Below are positions 1 to 8,761 of a stretch of DNA of 64,000 nt, one piece after another. The notes below the pieces were generated by a model. The model had not been told where the DNA came from and searched no databases. It saw only the letters and a program-made list of their open reading frames with translations. The stretch's first letter is position 1; each line of letters begins with the position of its first letter. Both the position numbers and the translations under genes were made by a program. Origin of the DNA: Nansenia antarctica (lineage: Eukaryota > Chordata > Actinopteri > Argentiniformes > Microstomatidae); assembly GCA_963989245.1 (NCBI GenBank), contig OZ022349.1:1106253-1170252 (forward strand). Reading direction: 5' to 3'.

Positions 1-63
1 ACTAGTTGCTATGATTCTCCTAAATCCCCTCAAGGGAGGAGAGGAGTGTGTCCTCTACAGTAC

Positions 64-232
64 CTGTCCTGTGAGGATGGCCTGCGCTGTGTTGAAGCAG
101 GCCCCGGCAGCCAGCCGGGCGCTCCGGTAGCTCTCGTTGCTGATGAAGATGGAGTCGTACTTGTCCCCCAGCCTGTGCAGGTCTCTGGGCTTCATGCTCT
201 CTGTGCTCTTGATCTTGGCGATGTGCTCCAGG
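64..232 (-). pseudogene. hdac6: HDAC6-like exon fragment (second deacetylase domain, N-terminal part)
   Basis: The minus strand encodes an open exon of about 56 codons with the order LEHIAKIKSTESMKPRDLHR, then GDKYDSIF, then AAGACFNTAQAILTGQ. This resembles the start of the second catalytic domain of HDAC6, the cytoplasmic tubulin deacetylase. An acceptor-like TAG precedes it at 233-235 and a GTACTG donor follows. No intact gene surrounds it: the neighbouring modules are minisatellite arrays and other isolated exon pieces, and a second, shorter copy lies at 3737-3858. I read it as part of a duplicated, broken HDAC6 locus. A real exon at the edge of a badly assembled gene is the alternative. 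Confidence 0.6.
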
Positions 233-254
233 CTACATGTGTGTGTGTGTCCTC

Positions 255-396
255 TCCCAAACCTTGGCCTTGGCGGTGTCGGTCTTGGCCTCCTGCAGCT
301 CCTGCTCCAGCTCCGTGTTGGCCTCCTGCAGCTCCTGCACCTTGGCGGTGGTGAGCTCCTGCTTGGCCTTGTGGGTGTACTGAGGTGGTCTGACAT
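255..396 (-). pseudogene. Coiled-coil exon fragment, unidentified
   Basis: The minus strand reads a heptad-rich stretch (KAKQELTTAKVQELQEAN, then TELEQELQEAKTDTAKAK). It is strongly charged with L/A at core spacing, so a coiled coil. A shorter copy is present at 3902-3978 next to the second HDAC6 fragment. I do not recognise the parent protein. It runs straight into the 21-bp minisatellite at 403. Confidence 0.4.
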
Positions 397-399
397 TCT

Positions 400-463
400 G
401 CAGGGACCTCCTCATATTAACCTGGGACCTCCTCATATTAACCTGGGACCTCCTCATATTAAC
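400..463. repeat. 21-bp minisatellite array A (about 3 units)
   Basis: Units of 21 bp built on ACCTGGGACCTCCTCATATT. The minus strand can be read as a 7-residue repeat (NMRRSQV). The same unit recurs at 555-680, 838-962, 1688-1752, 1904-2053, 4000-4096, 4201-4246 and 4345-4570. Confidence 0.95.
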
Positions 464-554
464 CTACTCGGCCTGCGTGTTGTTGGCCTACTGCGTGTCG
501 TTGTGGTCGCTGGCGCGGCTCTCGGAGTTGACGATCTTATTGGCTGCCGCTGAC
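464..554 (-). pseudogene. Short coding-like fragment with in-frame stops
   Basis: On the minus strand this segment reads SAAANKIVNSESRASDHNDT followed by a stop, then another short piece and another stop. A near-identical copy lies at 4247-4344. Both are flanked by the 21-bp array on each side. The parent gene is not recognised. Confidence 0.35.
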
Positions 555-680
555 ATTCTGCAGGGACCTCCTCATATTAACATGGGACCTCCTCATATTA
601 ACCTGGGACCTCCTCATATTAACCTGGGACCTCCTCATATTAACCTGGGACCTCCTCATATTAACCTGGGACCTCCTCAT
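555..680. repeat. 21-bp minisatellite array B (about 6 units)
   Basis: Same 21-bp unit as at 400-463. Its right end merges into the HDAC6-like fragment at 683, where the unit GAGGAGGTCCCAG continues the exon sequence on the minus strand. Confidence 0.95.
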
Positions 681-682
681 AA

Positions 683-787
683 CTAGGGATAGGCGGGGGC
701 AGGAGGGGCAGTAAGGGAGGGTCGTCTCCCAGCAGCGTAGACGTGCACATGGACATGGACTTAGAGATGGAGGTCAGGTTATAGCCT
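683..787 (-). pseudogene. hdac6: HDAC6-like exon fragment (end of second deacetylase domain), copy 1 of 3
   Basis: The minus strand encodes GGYNLTSISKSMSMCTSTLL, then GDDPPLLPLLPPPIP. This matches the GGYNLTSIS end of the second HDAC6 catalytic domain. Near-identical copies lie at 1533-1645 and 1754-1862, each flanked by the 21-bp minisatellite and by the same GA-rich tail. Triplication without the rest of the domain indicates a broken duplicated locus. Confidence 0.6.
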
Positions 788-837
788 CCCTGTGGACCAG
801 AGAGAAAGAGTGACAGAGAGAGAGAGACAGATATTAA

Positions 838-962
838 CCTGGGACCTCCTCATATTAACCTGGGACCTCCTCATATTAACCTGGGACCTCCTCATATTAA
901 CCTGGGACCTCCTCATATTAACCTGGGACCTCCTCATATTAACCTGGGACCTCCTCATATTA
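838..962. repeat. 21-bp minisatellite array C (about 6 units)
   Basis: Same unit as at 400-463, placed between the HDAC6-like fragment and copy 1 of the repeated coiled-coil exon. Confidence 0.95.
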
Positions 963-1187
963 AGCATCTTTTTGGTGCATCTGTTTTGCTGGATCTTCTC
1001 AGCCAAACTAGTCTGCAGGTTTGTAATCAGCTTCTTAGTTTCCCACAAACCTTGTAAACCCCACCTCTGCAATTCACTCTCAGACAGATTTGTCTTCACT
1101 TTGCCTGGTACGTTGTTTTTTATTTTCTGTAGGAAGCTTGTTATCTGTCCGTTTAGGCTGCTTAGCACTTCTTCAATTTGCTGTTTG
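963..1187 (-). pseudogene. Repeated exon (QIEEVLSSLNGQ...), copy 1
   Basis: The minus strand gives an open stretch of about 75 codons starting after a pyrimidine tract and CAG, with motifs QIEEVLSSLNGQITSFLQK and SLAEKIQQNRCTKKM. It looks helical, possibly coiled coil. Almost identical copies sit at 2055-2277 and 4571-4795. Only the third continues into an upstream ATG exon, so that copy is probably the original. I do not recognise the protein. Confidence 0.45.
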
Positions 1188-1394
1188 TGGAGGAAAAAAG
1201 CAAAAGCAAAGCAACATTATCTGCAGCCATAAGCAAACTGCAAACTTTAATAGACTTTCTCCCATTCATTCATGAGTATACTGAAGTTCTCCTTCTTCAG
1301 CTCAGAAATGAGATGAAAGTTAAATGAATATGCGTATACTGTTGGGTTTACAGAGTTTATCAAACATTTGAAGCTGAAGAGAAAAATACGACAT

Positions 1395-1500
1395 TTCTTA
1401 CGATTTATTTTATTTTGATTTATTTCACCTTTATTTAACCAGATAGGTAAATTGAGAACCAATTCTCATTTACAATGACGACCTGGCCAAGAGGCCCAGC
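1395..1500. mobile_element. Teleost dispersed repeat fragment
   Basis: The segment contains TTTATTTAACCAGATAGG and later CATTTACAATG with GACCTGGCCAAGAGG. I know this combination from a common dispersed teleost repeat. It interrupts copy 1 of the duplicated module exactly where copies 2 and 3 continue, so it inserted after duplication. Confidence 0.45.
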
Positions 1501-1532
1501 AGAAGGAACGTCTGTACAACCTGGGACCTCCT

Positions 1533-1645
1533 CATAACTAGGGATAGGCGGGGGCAGGAGGGGCAGTAAGGGAGGGTCGTCTCCCAGCAGCGTAGACGTG
1601 CACATGGACATGGACTTAGAGATGGAGGTCAGGTTATAGCCTCCC
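1533..1645 (-). pseudogene. hdac6: HDAC6-like exon fragment, copy 2 of 3
   Basis: Near-identical to 683-787, including the downstream GA-rich stretch and the start of a 21-bp array at 1688. Confidence 0.55.
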
Positions 1646-1687
1646 TGTGGACCAGAGAGAAAGAGTGACAGAGAGAGAGAGACAGAT

Positions 1688-1752
1688 ATTAACCTGGGAC
1701 CTCCTCATATTAACCTGGGACCTCCTCATATTAACCTGGGACCTCCTCATAA
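1688..1752. repeat. 21-bp minisatellite array D (about 3 units)
   Basis: Same unit as at 400-463. Confidence 0.95.
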
Positions 1753-1753
1753 C

Positions 1754-1862
1754 TAGGGATATGCGGGGGCAGGAGGGGCAGTAAGGGAGGGTCGTCCCTC
1801 AGCAGCGTAGACGTGCACATGGACATGGACTTAGAGATGGAGGTCAGGTTATAGCCTCCCTG
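1754..1862 (-). pseudogene. hdac6: HDAC6-like exon fragment, copy 3 of 3
   Basis: Near-identical to 683-787 with a few substitutions, for example GTCGTCCCTCAG in place of GTCGTCTCCCAG. Confidence 0.55.
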
Positions 1863-1903
1863 TGGACCAGAGAGAAAGAGTGACAGAGAGAGAGAGACAG
1901 ATA

Positions 1904-2053
1904 TTAACCTGGGACCTCCTCATATTAACCTGGGACCTCCTCATATTAACCTGGGACCTCCTCATATTAACCTGGGACCTCCTCATATTAACCTGGGACC
2001 TCCTCATATTAACCTGGGACCTCCTCATATTAACCTGGGACCTCCTCATATTA
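1904..2053. repeat. 21-bp minisatellite array E (about 7 units)
   Basis: Same unit as at 400-463; runs directly into copy 2 of the repeated exon. Confidence 0.95.
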
Positions 2054-2054
2054 A

Positions 2055-2277
2055 GCATCTTTTTGGTGCATCTGTTTTGCTGGATCTTCTCAGCCAAACT
2101 AGTCTGCAGGTTTGTAATCAGCTTCTTAGTTTCCCACAAACCTTGTAAACCCCACTTCTGCAATTCACTCTCAGACAGATTTGTCTTCACTTTGCCTGGT
2201 ACTTTGTTTTTTATTTTCTGTAGGAAGCTTGTTATCTGTCCGTTTAGGCTGCTTAGCACTTCTTCAATTTGCTGTTT
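2055..2277 (-). pseudogene. Repeated exon (QIEEVLSSLNGQ...), copy 2
   Basis: Nearly identical to 963-1187 and 4571-4795. Downstream sequence to about 2500 also matches the third copy, so the duplicated module is about 0.5-0.6 kb of exon plus intron. Confidence 0.45.
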
Positions 2278-2519
2278 GTGGAGGAAAAAAGCAAAAGCAA
2301 AGCAACATTATCTGCAACCATAAGCAAACTGCAAACTTTAATAGACTTTCTCCCATTCATTCATGAGTATACTGAAGTTCTCCTTCTTCAGCTCAGAAAT
2401 GAGATGAACGTTAAATGAATATGCGTATGCTGTTGGGTTTACAGAGTTTATCAAACATTTGAAGCTGAAGAGAAAAATACGAGAAAAAAATTTCTTTTTT
2501 TCCCACAAACACTTTAATA

Positions 2520-3137
2520 GCAAACACTTTTAACACCCTTCTCCTTTACAATCTTTGTATTATGCAAGAGGTCTGTTAGAGTTAAACGTATACCACAGTA
2601 CAAACCTTACACATTGCTTTAGTGGTGCAGGTTTTCTAGGAATAGGAATATAACATAGAATAATAATAATAATAAGATCTAATACATAGATGGAGTATTA
2701 CATACAGTATGATATTCAGTAGTGTATAATGACTGAATGGTTGAGTGCCTAGCCATTTGTGGTGTTACAGGTTGTCTGCGTAGCAGCGTGATTAATACGA
2801 TATATCAAGGTGATATATCTGCCCTACTGCAACATAGTCAATCTGGAACCTCACCTTATATAGACATGGATGGAACCTCACCTTATATAGACATGGATGG
2901 AACCTCACCTTATATAGACATGGATGGAACCTCACCTTATATAGACATGGATGGCGGTCACGGTCTGATTTTCAGCAGTGTATAATAATTTAACGGTTGA
3001 ATGGAAAGCCTTATAAAGACTACAGATAGATGGATGCTTACTGCCTGTGTGTATGAGTTACTGTAAACTAAGATTCACTAGTGTATGATAGTTGAACGGT
3101 TGAGCGCACAGCCTTAGAGACTGTCGTTGGATGGTGG
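2520..3137. other. No gene; decayed repeats and a 27-bp minisatellite
   Basis: AT-rich sequence. A 27-bp unit (core CTCACCTTATATAGACATGG) occurs about four times at 2848-2955. A degenerate motif, GTGTATAATGA...GGTTGAGTG, recurs near 2730, 2978 and 3078, which suggests older tandem duplication. No coding exon was recognised. Confidence 0.6.
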
Positions 3138-3481
3138 TCACTGCCCAGGTGTCTGCTGCAGGTCGACGTTGATGGCTGACAGGGTCTGGCTAGCTCCCTG
3201 GAGCTCTGTGCTGAGCTGGCTGCTCCTCACCAGTACCTGGGAAAGCTCCTGCAGACTGGCCTCCATCCCACTGCTATGCTCCTCATAGCTGCTGAACATC
3301 TGCTCCTTCACCTGCTGGCACACCTCACTCACCTTATTCATTAGCTTGCTCTCAAAGCTGGTCATGATTTCCTGGTCCATGGCTCGTCTCTGGTTGATCC
3401 TCTCAGTCAGATCCTGGGCCTTCTTCCCCATGTCCTCAAACTGATGGCAAAGGAAGGGGTCGTCTGGGTCTCCTCTCCTGA
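3138..3481 (-). CDS. syce2: SYCE2-like coiled-coil exon (terminal)
   Basis: On the minus strand an open exon follows an acceptor (CAG next to 3481) and ends with TGA at 3138, about 114 codons. From KKAQDLTERINQ through DQEIMTSF, NKVSEV, SLQELSQ and STEL to the final VDLQQTP it lines up without gaps against the central coiled coil of SYCE2, a synaptonemal-complex central-element protein needed for meiotic synapsis. I used family knowledge here, not a computed alignment. Upstream exons are not clear: the next open exons on this strand (4571-4795 and 5034-5260) may or may not belong to the same gene. A decayed copy is possible because the surrounding block is heavily rearranged, but this exon itself has no stop. 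Confidence 0.6.
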
Positions 3482-3492
3482 GGCTGGATGAC

Positions 3493-3552
3493 AATCCAAT
3501 CAGAGTGCTTGACCCTGTGTGCTGTCCAATCAGAGTGCTTGACCCTGTGTGC
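3493..3552. repeat. Perfect ~30-bp tandem duplication
   Basis: TCCAATCAGAGTGCTTGACC plus CTGTGTGCTG occurs twice in direct succession just upstream (minus sense) of the SYCE2-like exon. Confidence 0.9.
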
Positions 3553-3736
3553 TGGGAAACACTGGACACTATTAACTGACAAGGGAAACAAAGTGTCTGT
3601 GTGTGTGTGTGTGTGTGTGTGCGCTACTTACGGCCATGGTTTCTTGGAAGACATCTATTGCCTGAGAGCAAACAGAACACAAGACTGGAATAGGCTCAGT
3701 CTGTCTCTCTGCTGGCGCGGGAGTCACTGACGCCTG

Positions 3737-3858
3737 TGGCGCTCCGGTAGCTCTCGTTGCTAAAAAAGATGGATTCGTACTTGTCCCCCAGCCTGTGCAG
3801 GTCTCTGGGCTTCATGCTCTCTGTGCTCTTGATCTTGGCGATGTGCTCCAGGCTACAG
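3737..3858 (-). pseudogene. hdac6: HDAC6-like exon fragment, truncated second copy of 64-232
   Basis: The minus strand repeats LEHIAKIKSTESMKPRDLHR and GDKYESIFFSNESYRSA, then breaks off into unrelated sequence. It lacks the AAGACFNTAQAIL half seen in the first copy, so it is a truncated duplicate. Confidence 0.6.
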
Positions 3859-3901
3859 AGAGAACCACATCGACATGATTCAGAGACACGGTCGGTTCTA
3901 A

Positions 3902-3978
3902 TGAAGCTTGTTGGCCTCCTGCAGCTCCTGCACCTTGGCGGTGGTGAGCTCCTGCTTGGCCTTGTGGGTGTACTGAGG
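3902..3978 (-). pseudogene. Coiled-coil exon fragment, shorter copy of 255-396
   Basis: Minus strand KAKQELTTAKVQELQEAN, the same as in 255-396 but truncated. It abuts minisatellite array F. Confidence 0.4.
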
Positions 3979-3999
3979 TGGTCTGACATTCTGCAGGGA

Positions 4000-4570
4000 C
4001 CTCATATTAACCTGGGACCTCCTCATATTAACCTGGGACCTCCTCATATTAACCTGGGACCTCCTCATATTAACCTGGGACCTCCTCATATTAACCTACT
4101 CGGCCTGCGTGTTGTTGGCCTACTGTGGCACAGCAGTGAATTGCATATCCCAATAGTGATGTCATCAGAACAAGAATCATATACAAGAATCATAGAAGGA
4201 ATCTGGGACCTCCTCATATTAACCTGGGACCTCCTCATATTAACCTACTCGGCCTGCGTGTTGTTGGCCTACTGCGTGTCGTTGTGGTCGCTGGCGCGGC
4301 TCTCGGCGTTGACGATCTTATTGGCTGCCGCTGACATTCTGCAGGGACCTCCTCATATTAACCTGGGACCTCCTCATATTAACCTGGGACCTCCTCATAT
4401 TAACCTGGGACCTCCTCATATTAACCTGGGACCTCCTCATATTAACCTGGGACCTCCTCATATTAACCTGGGACCTCCTCATATTAACCTGGGACCTCCT
4501 CATATTAACCTGGGACCTCCTCATATTAACCTGGGACCTCCTCATATTAACCTGGGACCTCCACATATTA
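4000..4570. repeat. 21-bp minisatellite arrays F, G and H
   Basis: Three runs of the same 21-bp unit (4000-4096, 4201-4246, 4345-4570; about 5, 2 and 11 units) enclose short non-repeat modules, including a copy of the fragment at 464-554. The last unit has CCACAT in place of CCTCAT and joins copy 3 of the repeated exon. Confidence 0.95.
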
Positions 4571-4795
4571 AGCATCTTTTTGGTGCATCTGTTTTGCTGG
4601 ATCTTCTCAGCCAAACTAGTCTGCAGGTTTGTAATCAGCTTCTTAGTTTCCCACGAACCTTGTAAACCCCACTTCTGCAATTCACTCTCAGACAGATTTG
4701 TCTTCACTTTGCCTGGTACGTTGTTTTTTATTTTCTGTAGGAAGCTTGTTATCTGTCCGTTTAGGCTGCTTAGCACTTCTTCAATTTGCTGTTTG
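4571..4795 (-). CDS. Repeated coiled-coil-like exon, copy 3 (probable original)
   Basis: Acceptor CAG, then QIEEVLSSLNGQITSFLQK..., open for about 75 codons on the minus strand. Upstream on the same strand lie a possible short exon (4857-4975) and an ATG-starting exon (5034-5260), so this copy could be part of a small gene. The function is unknown. The helical character and the nearby SYCE2-like exon would fit a meiotic coiled-coil protein, which is inference only. Confidence 0.4.
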
Positions 4796-5033
4796 TGGAG
4801 GAAAAAAGCAAAAGCAAAGCAACATTATCTGCAGCCATAAGCAAACTGCAAACTTTAATAGACTTTCTCCCATTCATTCATGAGTATACTGAAGTTCTCC
4901 TTCTTCAGCTCAGAAATGAGATGAAAGTTAAATGAATATGCGTATGCTGTTGGGTTTACAGAGTTTATCAAACATTTGAAGCTGAAGAGAAAAATACGAG
5001 AATTTTTTTTCTTTTTTTTCCACAAACACTGAG

Positions 5034-5260
5034 ATGTTGGACACGTTGATGCCTGAGTCCTCACTGTGATGCCCATGGGCATGGCTGTCATCTAGGGTCA
5101 CAAATAACAATGTGCCATCCATGTCCTGGTGTGTGTCATTTTCTTTATAAGGGTTCTTCACTGACAGGTGATGCACAGGCTTGGGTGTAGACTGGGCGGT
5201 AGGAGCTGGCTTTCCAAAGAACTGTGCCATGTTCTGTATGTAGAAATCGTTGAAACTCAC
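5034..5260 (-). CDS. Putative first coding exon of an unidentified gene
   Basis: The minus strand opens with ATG at 5260 and encodes MSFNDFYIQNMAQFFGKPAP, then a polar stretch containing VHHLSVKNPYKEND and TLLFVTLDDSHAHGHHSEDS, to about 5034, where the frame enters an A-rich tract. The first residues loosely recall the M-x-F-N...I...M start of the meiotic protein IHO1/CCDC36, but I would not name it on that. Next open exon downstream: 4571-4795. Confidence 0.4.
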
Positions 5261-6010
5261 TAGCGGAAGGCTAATTTAGCTAGATTGTCAAACGTGCCAG
5301 TTAGCTAGCCTAAAATAATCTCTAACAAAATCAAGTCACACACAGCTGAGCTAGCTAATAAAGCTGAATTCACTTGTTAATTACACGTGTATAACACTTG
5401 AATATTGGCTAAACTAATAACAAGTAAAACAAACAGCTTGTTATCATTACCAAGTTTCTCAAATTAACCGGCTGTTCCTCTCATCATATTCATAAGCATA
5501 ACCTCTGACAAGCACTTTTGAAAACTCAAATACAACATTTCTGATGTGACCGACATCTCTGCTATCGATCCTAGTCCAGAGACGACTGGAGAAAGGATCC
5601 ATGTGTCCTTGAGGCTGAGGAACATCGTATGAAACACAATATCAGACAACAGTCCTTGTCTATCTCATCCTGGGTCTTACAGTCAAATGTAATAACTCAT
5701 TTAACAAACACTGATTGAATTAATATACTGTATAATATATGTGTAAACGAGATAGAGAAAGAACACATACTTATCACATATATCTAATATCCTATTTACT
5801 CTCCAGCTGCTCAACAAAACCTGTATTTGACCATTAGATATTAGTTTGGAACTCTTAAATAAAAATGATAATCTGACAGCTGTGGTGTATCTAGATGCTG
5901 ATTTGACAGCATGATTACTGCACAGGTGTGCCTTAGGCTGGGGTCACAATAAAAGGCCACTCTAAAAATGTGAAGTTTTATCTTGAAAAGAGACATTTAT
6001 TATTAGGCAC
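5261..6010. other. Gene-free or unresolved stretch
   Basis: AT-rich. One minus-strand frame between about 5660 and 5464 stays open and reads like protein (VGHIRNVVFEFSKVLVRGY, then AYEYDERNS). It could be an exon of the gene starting at 5260, but no clear splice sites or homologue were seen. Confidence 0.4.
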
Positions 6011-6500
6011 TAAACTTAATGGTGTAATGGGTTCGGCACAGAGGGAGACGGACAATAGGATTGGCGGGTAAAGGAACGGGCGGAGCCCAGTTTATTTACA
6101 AGCACACTGGGTCGGTCAAAGTCACTTTGCACTGAGGGTAGGAGCCATAGACGGATCATGAAAAAATGGGCCCCTGGGCCTGGACGTGTAGAAAGGCCCC
6201 TGGGCCTGGACGTGTAGAAAGCCCCCCCCCCCCCCTCCCCAGCGCAAACACATTTTTTTTTTTTGAGCGCAAGTAAACACAATGCCAACAGCATATAAGA
6301 CATAGCCTACATTCACCTGCATCTCAACAGGTTTTACAGCGGAGGAACACTCAAAGCCAACAGCACAATAACTAGAAAAAAATCACCTGTATTTCAACGA
6401 CACAGGATTTACAACATTACACGCATGAAATATTATACAACAATTCTACAATTGCTGAAAACATTGTAAATAAAATTCTCATAATGACTTGTTGTTGTTA
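6011..6500. other. No gene; short direct duplication and homopolymers
   Basis: A 25-bp unit (core GGGCCTGGACGTGTAGAAAG) is duplicated at 6172-6222 and followed by a C14-type run and a T11 run. These features are typical of degraded repeat sequence. No exon seen. Confidence 0.5.
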
Positions 6501-6517
6501 CGGGGTGACTCTTTACA

Positions 6518-6953
6518 ATGTCGTCTGAAATATATGTGAAGGAGAAACAACAAATAACCAGTCTTGCCACCATTTGCAATATTTGTACGGAGAACTGTCA
6601 TTACCCAGGATGCTGGTGGGTAAAAGATCTCTCATGGTGTAGTGCGATGACAGGATTTTACTGCACTGTTTGTTCAAAGAAGTGTCACTACGTATCCTAA
6701 TCATGTCAAAGCCGATTATATATGGGTAATCAAGAAAAAGACTGTTACCGTGACAGGTGAAGATTTGGCCCAAAACTATGGAATTGCTGAAAAAGAAGCA
6801 CTGATTCAGGAACAGGAGAACAAGTTGGAGGTTGACAAAGAGAAGAAAGCCAAACTGCTGATGGAATTCTACAACAATTATTACAACATATCACGCATTA
6901 CAACACAGGCATGCCACACTCAATTGAAGCCAACAACAGTACATGTACAGTAA
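6518..6953 (+). pseudogene. Fragment of a fish P-loop-NTPase-like family (Cys/His-rich region), frameshifted
   Basis: The plus strand encodes CNICTENCHYPGCWWVKDLS followed by FYCTVCSKKCHY, a Cys/His-rich block. I associate this block with a large teleost family of AIG1/septin-like P-loop NTPases. After CHY a frameshift near 6692 moves the reading to HVKADYIWVIKKKTVTVTGE and a Lys/Glu-rich helix (NKLEVDKEKKAKLLMEF) that ends at 6953. The P-loop part is absent, so this is a broken copy. The family assignment is from memory of the motif. Confidence 0.45.
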
Positions 6954-7060
6954 CAAAATACACCGCTTTCAACCAAAAACAATTGGCAACACTATGGTGT
7001 CATATATAGCAACAACAGGGTGGCTTTATAAGACTAAATTAATCATAAAATAGTCTTACC

Positions 7061-8745
7061 TTATGCAATGCATTTTTTCCTGGCTCTGCTTCGTGCAAAA
7101 TCATCCACGATATCATTAAAGTCCAGTGATTTGGTCAGTTCGCTCTCAATTGCCATGAGAGAAAGAGCCTTGAGACGGTGTTGCGTCATTTTAGTCCGCA
7201 ATTCGTTTTTAATCCTGGACAGCACAGAGAATGACCGCTCCCCTTCGCAATTGGTTACAGGCAGAGTAAAAAATTGCTGCAGCGCAACATAGACATTTGG
7301 AAACATAGATTGCAGGCCACAATCGATAATTACGCGGAGTAGTCCTTGTGGGCTTTTATCATCTTCAGCCTTAATAAAAGATCTGAGCTGAATTAGTTCA
7401 TCGGCTAAACTGTCATCTAGGTCAGATGGGTATGCAGATGCCAGAACTTTTGCCTTTTCAATGAGTGAGGCACCGAGACGGTGTCCGAGGCTCTGAATAA
7501 GCGTGTCGATGGCAACATTGAAGGTCTCTATCTGAAACTTGCGTCTTCCATCAAGCTCAATATCCTGCTCTCCATTCTCGTCAGCAAAAGTCTTGCGTCT
7601 CTTTCTGCGATGGCTATCATGTCTGTAAGTCTGGCTGACACCCGGTATACTCAGAGCTGCGCTTTCAAAACTGTCAAAAAGGTCTCTTTGTGCAGCCACA
7701 AAATCACGCAACGATTCAAGTGCCCTAACTGCGGTTAAAAGGGCTATATTTATTTGCTGCAAAATAGCGCTGGTTGCTTGAAATCTTGATGGTATCCCAA
7801 AACTTGGCCATGAACGCCATCTCCAACCTATCCAATTGCGCACAGAGCGCAGCTGCTTCAGAGCGCGTGTCCCTTTTTTCCTTCTCATCCGTAGACAAAG
7901 TCCGAAGCTTCTCTTGTATCTTTTCATAATTTTGCCACAGTGCTTTCGTTGAGTCAGCACGGCAACTCCAGCGTGTAGAGGAGAGAGATTTAAGTGTTAA
8001 ACTTATGGGCCTATTTGAATCCCCAAATACTGTGGCCCAGCGATGTGTGGAGGCGGAGGTGAACGCATATAGAGACTGCAACAAGTCAAAATATTTGCCA
8101 ACTAGATCGCTACAGGCCTCAATACTGTTGACACCGACCAGATTCAAAGAATGGGCAGCACAGGGGACATAGTGAATAAGTGGATTCCTCTTCTTTAGAT
8201 GTGCCTGCAATCCATTGTATTTTCCAGACATATTACTGGCATTATCATACGACTGTCCACGGCAGTTTTCTATATCAAGTCCAAGATCGTGCACCATTGA
8301 AACAACACAGTGTGCTAAGCTTTCCCCTGTGTGACTGGTGATGGGTTCAAATCCTAGAAAGCGTTCCACTATTTATGTAAACCAGCTCCTTACCTTCTTG
8401 TGATTTTATTCTTTTTCTAAAAGTGTTTTTTTTTTTCCTTCCCTAACACCAGGGGAGCCACCCCTCCTAAATTTCGTTGTTTGGTACTTGTACTGTAGCA
8501 ATGACAATAAAGTCCATTCATTCATTCATTCACTACATGGCCTGTTTTGCTCACAAATCTGAATATAAAGGTAAGCTGATCACAGAGAAATACTTAGCAT
8601 CATGTAATTCCTTTGCAATGGCTTGTTTAGTTTTCTCTCCCATTTGTTCTATAAATTGTTCGCAAATTGTTGAGGATAAATATGAAACACTGCCCTTCCC
8701 TTTTGTCCAAACTTTCTTATATGCTCAGCCAAGAACGGGTCATAT
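7061..8745 (-). mobile_element. ZMYM1-like hAT transposase remnant, broken
   Basis: Three minus-strand blocks form one decayed transposase. Near 8745-8570: YDPFLAEHIRKFG, a frameshift, then SYLSSTICEQFIEQMGEK. At 8369-7725: SYDNASNMSGKYNGLQAHLK, HYVPCAAHSLNLVG and LSSTRWSCRAD. At 7960-7061: LQATSAILQQINIALL through to the hAT C-terminal dimerisation motif CEGERSFSVLSRIKNELR. These are hallmarks of DUF4371/hAT transposases domesticated elsewhere as ZMYM1-like proteins. Frameshifts and an inserted LINE 3' end (8450-8535) show it is dead. Confidence 0.75.
8450..8535 (+). mobile_element. L2-type LINE 3' end with ATTC tail
   Basis: Plus strand TTGTACTGTAGCAATGACAA then TAAAGTC followed by ATTC tandem repeats, the form of teleost L2 3' ends. 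It splits the hAT transposase, so it is the younger insertion. Confidence 0.5.
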
Positions 8746-8761
8746 TGTGACAACAATCTTT

